Source: Dipteris shenzhenensis
Taxonomy: Eukaryota > Polypodiophyta > Polypodiopsida > Gleicheniales
Reading direction: 5' to 3' (one strand)
Assembly: GCA_047967505.1 (NCBI GenBank)
Contig: CM106539.1
DNA: 64,000 nt
Shown: one piece after another, positions 56,340-64,000 of the stretch
Layout: the number at the start of each line of letters is the position of its first letter
How positions within the stretch are numbered: position 1 is the stretch's first letter
Notes under the pieces: model-generated
Told to the model about the DNA's origin: nothing
Database searches by the model: none
What the model saw: the letters and a program-made list of their open reading frames with translations, nothing else
Translations under genes and position numbers: made by a program

Positions 56340-57668
56340 ATTGTAACAGACTCTATATGAAGTGAATTTAGCACTAAATCATAGAATCACAATACTAAAT
56401 ACTACACCGGGGACTTAATACGTTTATAGTATAGACCATATTTTAGAAATCAGTCCTAGGAATAAAGATAGGACAAAATAGTATTGTTTGCTCTTTCAAG
56501 TCAGTTATTATGACTAAATAGAATACTCGTTATGACTAAATAGTACTATTTAGTGTTAATTAGTAGTGTGCGATGTTTGAAATTGTTTGTATTAGAGAAG
56601 GACTTTGAGCATAAACATTCTGTCCTTGCACTAACCCTACTACTAGTTCTATTTAGTACTATCTAGTACTATCCCTTACACTAACCCTACTACTAGTACT
56701 ATATAGTACTGTTTAGATATTGTTCTCTTCCTTGCCTTAACTCTGCTATTACTACTATTAGTTCTATTTAGTATTATTTTGCAGTATTTTAGCACTATTT
56801 AGTACTATGTAGCACTTAGTAACATTTAGCACTGAGTAAGTACTATTTATTGAGTACTATTTAGGACTCAATAATTCTTAGCGCTTAGTAATATTAGCAC
56901 TTAGTAAGTACTCTTCAATACTATCTAGCACTTACTATTGAATACTAATAGTACTATATAGCACCTAGTAATAGCACACATCATCTAGCACTTGCTATTT
57001 AGTAATAATAGTACTATAGATCAAGCATTTACTATTTAGTAATGTAATTAGCACTTGCTATCCAAGCACTTACTAATATTAGCACTTACTATTTAGTACT
57101 ATCTTGCACTTATTGTTTAGTACTATCCAGCACTGGTAATATTAGCACTTACTAATATTACCACTTAATATTTAGTACTAATAGTACTATCTAGCATCTA
57201 GTAATAATAGCACTTACTAATATTAGCACTTAGTACTATATAGCACTTAGTAATATTAGCACTTACTAATAGTACTAAACTAGCAGTTAGTAATATTCGC
57301 ACTCAGTACTATCTAGCATCATTTAGTAAAATATTTAGCACTTAGTACTATGTAAACATATTTAGTACGATCTAGCATTTACTATTTAATACTTACTATT
57401 TAGTACTATCTAGAATTTACAACAATACTTAGCACCTAGTACTAGTTAGCATTTAGTACTATCTAGCACTTATTACTGATATTTGGCACTACTAATAGTA
57501 GTTAAGGCTTAGTAATTGAGTGATAGAACTTAGAAAAATAATGATGGCACTCTAAGTTTTAAATAACTTATAGTCTGAACAGTCCTAAATGCTACTTGAT
57601 GCTAGATAGTGCTGAATAGTATTAAATGACAAATACTACTAAATGCCAAATAGTATTAATGCTAAATA
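56340..57668. repeat. TAGTACTATTTAGCACT minisatellite, main block
   Basis: Degenerate tandem copies of words TTTAGTACTAT, TAGCACTTAGTAAT and ATTAGCACTTACT for over 1.3 kb. After about 57545 the words appear in reverse complement (AAATGCTAAATAGT), so the array contains an inversion. It continues after the LTR element at 60316. Confidence 0.9.
57664..57668 (+). repeat. Target site duplication AAATA, left copy
   Basis: AAATA directly before the LTR; repeated at 60316-60320. Confidence 0.85.
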
Positions 57669-57957
57669 TGTTGGGATATCTCAAGGTGTATGCCTCAGGC
57701 ACACCTTATGTTTCTATGTGTGAGTGCTAGAGGCACAGTTAGGTGCCCACAAGCACAGTTAGGTGGTGGAAAAGCCACATAGGATGATTGAGTGAATCTA
57801 GGAGTAGATTGAGGAGATGATTGTGGAGCTTTGAGGTCATCAGTGATGTCAGTGACCTTGTATGAGGTGCCTACTTAAGGACCTCTTTCTTCTTCATTCT
57901 ATAAGCCAGAATTCTGATTTTGTGTCCACTCTTCTCTTTCCTTTCAGCTTTCTAACA
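57669..57957 (+). repeat. 5' LTR of the gag-only element
   Basis: 289 bp; ends TCTAACA. Compared with the 3' LTR it has about five substitutions, mostly near the right end. Confidence 0.92.
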
Positions 57958-57971
57958 TGGTATCAGAGCCC
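57958..57971 (+). promoter_or_regulatory. tRNA-iMet primer binding site
   Basis: TGGTATCAGAGCCC directly after the LTR, like the site at 9135. Confidence 0.93.
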
Positions 57972-58813
57972 TTTGATCCCCCTTGAGCCCATTTCTGCCA
58001 CATCATCATCTTCTTCTTCATCTTCTTCTTCTCCATTTTCCTCTTTCTTCCCAAAATCTTTGAGAGCTTGGTTCTCCATCTACAAATGGCCATTGCCCAA
58101 ACCCTCTGAGCTGGAAACTCCTCTAGTATGGGCAAACTTCCACCTGCAAGCAATTGAAGAAAAAACGTCTGTGGTGGCTGCCATTCTCCAAACAGCGAAT
58201 TTCTTCTGTTGCTCAATACTCCCTGCCTGCTCTGCCATTGCCTGAGCCCTCTTAGGAGTAGATGGGCGACCTCAAGACGAAGATTTTGAGCCACTTTTCA
58301 GGTCATTTGGTTCAGTAACGAGGGAGAAATTGTCAAAACTCAGTTTTAGCCTGTAGCAACTCTCCCGGGCAAAAGTGCGCACCATTTCGTCCAACCTCTG
58401 TGCTGGACCTTCTCTGGTATATGAGCTTTCTTTTGCTTCAGAAAGCCCTCTTTTCCTTGCTTTGAAGAGTGAGCTACAAGCCCTCCAAGTTCAGCTTTTC
58501 ATTTTTGACAGTTTTGGACAAGTTTTGAAGATGATGCTACATAAAATGCTACTCTAGCATTTCTGGTCTTTTGAAGTTTTCAATATGTTCATTACAAGTG
58601 TTGCTTCAGTTTTGTTTTGACTTGCTAGACCTGGTTGTGATTGGAAAGTGTTTATTTCATCCACTTCTATGAAGCATGCAAAAAGTAGCATCATTGTTTG
58701 AAAACTAGTCACTACTATTTGCTACATCAAGTGCCTATACTTTGGAAGCATTTCAATTATTTTTGCCTTGTAAGAGAGATAGACACTGCCCAATATCTGG
58801 GTTAGACCCTCTC
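57972..58813. other. Untranslated leader of the gag-only element
   Basis: About 840 bp between primer site and gag start, no long frame. It probably holds packaging and dimerisation signals, but none is recognisable by sequence. Confidence 0.4.
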
Positions 58814-59644
58814 ATGGCTACCTTATATAATCTTGAGAAGTTCAATGGAAAGGGCTTCCATACATGGCAAATGAAGGTAAAATTTGCATTGATGCGGGAG
58901 AACTTATGGGCACTTGTCAAACCTACTCCTACTGCTTCTTCTACGGCCTCAAATGCTGGAGAATCCTCAACACCGACACGACCGGCAAGGGATCCAGCAA
59001 GAGAAGAAAAAGCATATGGTATAATTGCTTTAGCTTTGGGTGATGATTACATACATCATATATCTGACTTGGAGTCTCCATCGGAAGCATGGCAGAAGCT
59101 AGATTTGATTTTTGGTGCAAGCTCTCACATATCTAAACTATCACTTAAAATCTCTTTCTTTGAATTCAAGATGGCAAGTGATACTACTTTAGCTGCTCAT
59201 GTCAACTATATGCGGAGTCTTATGACTCAGTTAGCTTCTATCAACTCTCCTATCACCCCTGATGATGCTATGGCAGTGCTACTTAAGAGTATGCCTGAAA
59301 GTTTTGATCACATTGTTAGCACTTTGAAGAATCTTCCCAATCCAAACCTTGAAGGCATTATCTCAGCTCTCCAAGAAGAAGAAAGACATATGGAGTTAAG
59401 GAAAGGCAATGACACTGCTTATGTTATGAAATTCCAGAAGGGCAAGTATTCTCCTTGCAATCACTGTGGAAAGACAAATCACCTTTCAAAGGACTGCTTC
59501 AAAGTAAATCCATGCAAGCACTGTGGGAAAAACAACCATAGTGAGAAGTTTTGCAAAGCCAAAGCAAAGACAGAAAATGCAAATCTACTTACAGTGAATG
59601 AGCCTCCACAAGATGAGGCATCCTTTGAAGATTATGCATTTTAA
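58814..59644 (+). CDS. Gag protein with two zinc knuckles
   Basis: Intact frame of 276 codons. I choose the ATG at 58814 because the conserved Copia gag start (ATLYNLEKFNGKGFHTW) follows at once. The helical gag domain shows LMRENLWALVK, AYGIIALALGDDY and AWQKLDLIFG. Two CCHC knuckles close it: CNHCGKTNHLSKDC (from residue 215) and CKHCGKNNHSEKFC (from residue 234). It ends TAA without any protease motif downstream. Gag would form the particle and bind the element's RNA in the cytoplasm, using enzymes supplied by a related autonomous element. Confidence 0.93.
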   Translation: MATLYNLEKFNGKGFHTWQMKVKFALMRENLWALVKPTPTASSTASNAGESSTPTRPARDPAREEKAYGIIALALGDDYIHHISDLESPSEAWQKLDLIFGASSHISKLSLKISFFEFKMASDTTLAAHVNYMRSLMTQLASINSPITPDDAMAVLLKSMPESFDHIVSTLKNLPNPNLEGIISALQEEERHMELRKGNDTAYVMKFQKGKYSPCNHCGKTNHLSKDCFKVNPCKHCGKNNHSEKFCKAKAKTENANLLTVNEPPQDEASFEDYAF

Positions 59645-60026
59645 ACACATCTCTATGTATGCTCCAGATCTCTCTTTTTATGTCAAGGTACTCAGCCTGG
59701 ATAGTCCTCCAAAATGAATGAAAATAAATTATTGTGTGTTGTGTGTTGTGTGTTTTGTAAACACCTCTGGTCACCTTATGATGTAGGCCATGTGTATGTT
59801 TGTTCCATGGTACCTCCTACAGACATTGTGTGCATGTACATGTAGGGGAGATAACCATTGGAAGGTCTGTTTGTATCCCTTTCTGTTTACCTTACACCCA
59901 AGGGAACCCTTGCTAGCATGAGAACCTAGCCATAGATTTATCCTTGACCACCATGAGATGGCATGAGAAACTATGAGACTAGATGTATCCTTGACATAGC
60001 CTGAGGCATTTCCTTGAGGGGGGGTT

Positions 60027-60315
60027 TGTTGGGATATCTCAAGGTGTATGCCTCAGGCACACCTTATGTTTCTATGTGTGAGTGCTAGAGGCACAGTTAG
60101 GTGCCCACAAGCACAGTTAGGTGGTGGAAAAGCCACATAGGATGATTGAGTGAATCTAGGAGCAGATTGAGGAGATGATTGTGGAGCTTTGAGGTCATCA
60201 GTGATGTCAGTGACCTTGTATGAGGTGCCTACTTAAGGACCTCTTTCTTCTTCATTCTATAAGCAAGTATTCTGATTTTGTGTCCACTCTACTCTTTCCT
60301 TTCAGCTTTCCAACA
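60027..60315 (+). repeat. 3' LTR of the gag-only element
   Basis: 289 bp, matches 57669-57957, ends TTTCCAACA. Confidence 0.92.
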
Positions 60316-60540
60316 AAATAGTGCTGAAACACATAGTACTAGCAGTGGTAGATAGGCTAAATAGTACTGCTGAATGCTAAATAGTACTGAATACTACTAA
60401 ATGCTAAATAGTGCTAAATACTACTAAAGTCTAGATAGTGCAAAATGTTAAACATTGCTAAATGCTAAATAGTTCTAAATCCTAAATATTGCTAAATCAC
60501 ATAAACAATACTATTTAGTACTAAATAATTGACTTCAAAT
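60316..60540. repeat. TAGTACT minisatellite, continued
   Basis: Starts with the right target duplication AAATA (60316-60320) and continues the reverse-complement words (AAATGCTAAATAGTGCTAAA) of the array interrupted by the LTR element. Confidence 0.85.
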
Positions 60541-60849
60541 GTTCAGCATGTACAATATTATATTACTCTATTGAGTAATAAGTAATAAGAAAAAAAAGAG
60601 TGAAGAAAATATACCTGCTTTGTCAAAGCCCATGGCAGCCAATCATGCATTTGACACCAATACATTTCAAGACGGATGAATACATTGCAAGTTCTCATAA
60701 AAATGGAATGTTGCACACATGATGTGCTATGTGTGCAAGCATGGTGCAAAAGCACATCAATAACAATTTCTACTTAGATATTGAGAAACTACAACAAGCA
60801 ATGGCAAAATTATATGGCATGAGACAAGATGGTAAGAGGAAATTCATTA
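60541..60849. other. Spacer, possibly an eroded exon
   Basis: Plus-strand pieces such as SPWQPIMHLTPIHFKTDEYI look protein-like and may belong to the split transposase-like gene, but several stops intervene. Confidence 0.3.
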
Positions 60850-62380
60850 CAACATTGCGCTTTACTTAGTTCATTTCCTATATCATGTTTATCCTAACTA
60901 TTTCCCTCTTTTGTTGCGCAAAATGCAATGGCAAGCTCATATTTGTCATCATCAAAATGGATGAAGCTCAATTGGTGAAAGAGCATGTCAAGCTAGAGAG
61001 AGTCAACATCTGCATTATGAATAAAGCCTTAGCCTTTATTCAAGGGAATGAATAAGTAGAGCAAGATTTCTCAGTGGAGTCATAGAAAGATATATGGTGT
61101 CTTGTAGAATTTGAGACTCTAAAAGAGGACCATCAGACATTGAAGTGGGTTCTAGATAAAACAGGAATCCCATCAATGATCCAAAGATAAGAGAAAGGGA
61201 AAACACTAATAGTAGATGGCCATGGAACTTTTTGAGTTGAATGGAATCTTGCTAGTGATTTTAAAACCCTCAAGTGCTTGCATGGTTGTGATGCAGGGGC
61301 AAATACAATGCTTACATGTCTTTATTGCATGTGTTCGCAACGTTAGCAAAAGGCTGGATTATAATGGGAGAATGGCATTCTATCTTGAAGCCAAATGCAA
61401 GCTCCCAATTGCAACAAGAAGGATCCAAATTGGGATCCCATCTTGCCCATCCCACTAGAGAGAGTACACATATGTACTTTCCATGTAGAACTATGGGTAC
61501 TAAGTTGTATTTGCATCTTGTTTATGCTTGGAATTTAATTTCATAAGAAGTATTCACACAGTGCAGCATTGTAGAAGCTGAGAAGTTGCTCTCAGAGATG
61601 GGACTCCATGGAGGACATTTCAAACTTAAGGAGCTAATAAGAATATGTCTTGGGCAACACAAAATGTTCTTGTGAAAGTTTCCATCGGTGGAGCAAAGGC
61701 AAGGAGATTTTTATCCAACCATAATCTTGACAAAGTCTCAAAGCATCTTGGGTTGGGAATACTGGAAAGAATTGTGTGAATGCATGACCATAAGGCTTCT
61801 CATCCGCAAGTAGCAACTTTGAGAGCTAAAGTATGGACAAAGGTAGATGCATTGATAAAATTTCTTCGCTAGGTCCAAATCGATGAGATGTATTATGAAA
61901 GGTTTAGGATGGCTGTGAAAGAGTTTATGCAATTAATGGTGAAAGCATGGGGGGAGTCACACATTACACATTACATGGTAATCTTGTCACCGTTGTAATA
62001 TTTAGCACCTGATTTATTAAATTTTTTTGTTTTGCTAAAATGATGCTCATCATGTTTGCAGCATATTCTCTATGCACAGAGACCATGGTTTGTACAAAAT
62101 TGGGGCCCTTATGTGTAATACACAAGGCATGGAGAAGTCGCACTATAGAGCCAAGGTAGCCTACTTCAAGAACTCAAGGCATGATGGTGGTGTCACTCAT
62201 AGTAATGCATTGCATGACATGCTCAACTGGTTTTTTAGATGTCTACTAGGTAGGACTTTGAAGTCTAAAAAGTCAAAGGCATCAAAACTTGCAAAAGTGA
62301 TTCAAGTTGCATCAAAGAATATAAGGCATAGTGCTTGGAAAGCATCGATAGGGAGTCGAGGAGTGGTTGCAAGCTAGTGT
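60850..62380 (+). pseudogene. Transposase-like gene, 3' part
   Basis: Frame-shifted plus-strand pieces in plausible order: WNLASDFKTLKCLHGCDAG and TMLTCLYCMC (61237-61340); VSIGGAKARRFLSNHNLDKV and LGLGILERIV (about 61676-61790); RMAVKEFMQLMVKAWGESHI and THYM (about 61910-61977). An intron follows, 61978-62061 (GTAATC...TTTGCAG), then HILYAQRPWF, GALMCNTQGMEKSHYRAK and FKNSRHDGGVTHSNAL (62062-62240). The C-x2-C finger, the HITHYM block and the QGMEKSHYRAK block resemble the same uncharacterised transposon-like proteins as the 5' part at 55.7 kb. Between the halves lie the minisatellite and the gag-only element. Many frameshifts make it a pseudogene. Confidence 0.5.
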
Positions 62381-62469
62381 GAGAGAAGGGAGAAAATTGG
62401 TCCAACCAACAACAACAGAAGCTATGGTGTTATTACATAAAGTTATAAAATGAATATCTTGCTTATTTT

Positions 62470-62760
62470 GACCACAATTAGTGTACTCGGTCTTGGAGTC
62501 TAGGGTCTGTGTGAGGTAAGGAGGTTGGGGAAGGTGGGGATAGGGTGAGGGAGGGGGAAGAGAAGGGAGGGACACGAGACGGGGGGGGCATGGGTAGGGG
62601 GGGAGGAGCGAGGGGGTGAAGGTAGGACGGTGGGTAGGGGGGACGGTGACGGAGGTGGGGGCGGTGGAAGTACGGGGGAGGGTGAAAAGGGGGGGGAGGG
62701 CGACAGCGTTGGGGGGTGTTGGATGGGTAGGGCAGGTGTGGGGGGCAGGATGAAATCCTA
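62470..62760. repeat. G-rich tract
   Basis: GGGGAGGG-type runs throughout on the plus strand, with many G-quadruplex-capable clusters. The Pro-rich minus-strand frame is a composition artefact. Confidence 0.85.
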
Positions 62761-64000
62761 AACATAATTAAAAGGGGTGTAAGTAGATGATGGGCCTATA
62801 TAAAAAGCTTTTAAAAACCCTAACTCTCATTATTCAATGGTAGAGGGTCATTTTTTGCTTGGGTGTATCCATTTTCGGTGACGTTGAGGGACTTTTTTGT
62901 ATATAGGTATCTTGCATGACCCATAACTTATGTATTGCTCAACAGAACTCGGCAAACTTTGTCTTCAAGTTGTAGGACACTCCAAACTTGAACATGAGAC
63001 AAAAGAAATATGGGAATAAGGATTTGTAATGAGACCATTAAAGCATTACAAGTGCTATGTTACATGTGAAGCATGCATCTTGGAGACTATAGGATATAGC
63101 AATCTATTAAAAAACATTAAAATTTTGTTCTGTACGTACATGCAACCAAGTAATCATTCAAAAGTACACTACATGAGCTTCTCCTCAACCCAAGGAAACA
63201 CTTAAATGAGAATAGTAGGCATGGATTAATGGGCCTCCAATGTTGAGCTAAAGTACGTGATGCACACCCATGTGAGGGCATGCTCCATAACTTTTTTTTG
63301 ATTTGTTGAAAACCAAAATGGATTGAAAATTTAGAATCCAAACTAGTGGGACTACTGCATGGTGGTTTTAAAACATTGACAATTGTTGGTATTTGTATCT
63401 AGATTCACCCTAAAATGGAAGAAGTTGAAAATGTGCAATTTGTGCATGTGACAAGATCTATTAGTACATCCAACTATTTACAATTTTGAATTGTTTCTTT
63501 TTCCATGCACTTGCTTGTTATTTGGCTCATAAGCATGCCAAAGTCATTGCATTTCATAATACATAACATCAAATCCGATAGCATGCCCTTTGGCCTATTT
63601 GTGTTTTGAAGCATTTTAGGCCACATTGCACTTGTTTGGGATATCCAATTCTGCTTACATGTATGAGTGGACGGGGGGAAACGGGTGGCTGAAAATTTTG
63701 CTACTCCCACAAATTTCAAAATTTCACACCTCCTGCCCATCAAATCTTGGAAGATTAAGAACTTGCAACCTACCCCCACCCTGCAAACACCGTGCAACCT
63801 GCATGCAACTCGACGTGACCTTGCACAAACTTTGGTTTGGCAGTGTCTTCTTTCGAGTAAGTTATCTTCTATTCTTTACTTGCCTCACCAACTAGCTTCT
63901 CTAGGTCTATTCTCGATTGATCGTGGCCATGGTGTCAATGGCAACATGCAGCTTTCCATGGCTTGCAAAAGAAGAAAACAAAGGTTGCAAGATAGGAAAG
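62761..64000. other. No supported gene
   Basis: AT-rich DNA with short frames and no recognisable protein, repeat or RNA motif. A somewhat GC-richer stretch begins near 63720 and may precede a gene beyond the window. Confidence 0.35.

Larger units (their letters stand above)
57669..60315 (+). mobile_element. Gag-only Copia-type LTR retrotransposon
   Basis: A 2,647-bp element inserted into the minisatellite, with 289-bp LTRs (TGTTGGGATATC...AACA), a TGGTATCAGAGCCC primer site at 57958, a purine run (GAGGGGGGG) just before the 3' LTR and a 5-bp duplication AAATA. Its only gene is an intact gag; no protease, integrase or RT is present, so it depends on another element. The LTRs differ at about five positions, so it is older than the element at 8.8 kb. 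It matches the TR-GAG pattern of non-autonomous elements. Confidence 0.92.

Noticed and set aside
56340-57668. Regular short repeats considered as a CRISPR array
   Set aside because: Unit length and sequence vary continuously with no fixed repeat/spacer alternation, and the genome is eukaryotic.

Overview
The window looks like nuclear DNA of a land plant, most likely a seed-free plant such as a fern, lycophyte or bryophyte. Three things point there: spliceosomal introns, plant CACTA and Copia elements, and PPR fragments of the type common in those lineages. The species call is inference. There are no operons, no rRNA or tRNA genes and no CRISPR array. Almost everything recognisable is a transposable element or a decayed gene, in an AT-rich, microsatellite-rich background.

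Layout. 0-1.5 kb: G/C-stem hairpins and two Copia scraps. 1.78-5.93 kb: a 13-exon decayed gene whose readable exons give an N-terminal ParB-like motif (VWDGNHRLKAW) and a C-terminal beta-class-type DNA N4/N6-methyltransferase. I consider this the most interesting object in the window. 6-7.5 kb: PPR scraps. 8.8-14.3 kb: a structurally complete, very young Copia element (298-bp LTRs with one mismatch, 5-bp target duplication CGGGT) carrying two in-frame amber codons. 14.3-18.5 kb: mostly non-coding, with a minus-strand LINE endonuclease scrap. 18.62-32.28 kb: a 13.7-kb CACTA-type composite bounded by CACTA ends and the 3-bp duplication CAT. It holds two transposase (TNP2) copies and two TNPA-like partner genes in mirrored divergent pairs, GTCGCTATATAGCGAC palindromes, and a 2.2-kb polypyrimidine/cruciform satellite.

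32.3-34.0 kb: a decayed Copia gag-protease-integrase. 34.0-40.1 kb: a ~6-kb element with ~160-bp terminal inverted repeats, internal duplications and no detectable protein. 40.8-41.7 kb: a GC-rich kinase gene with promoter and start but an internal deletion of the catalytic core. 42-55 kb: AT-rich DNA with scraps of Ty3/Gypsy elements in both orientations, a probable LINE tail and several tandem repeats. 55.7-62.4 kb: a decayed transposase-like gene split by a TAGTACT-type minisatellite, itself interrupted by a gag-only LTR retrotransposon (57.67-60.32 kb, duplication AAATA). The last 1.6 kb holds nothing I can name.

The genes do not form a working pathway, except that each CACTA gene pair (TNP2 plus TNPA-like) would be the two-protein transposition machinery of that family. 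Many premature stops in several unrelated genes fit CAG-to-TAG or CGA-to-TGA change, as expected if cytosine methylation and deamination are degrading this region.
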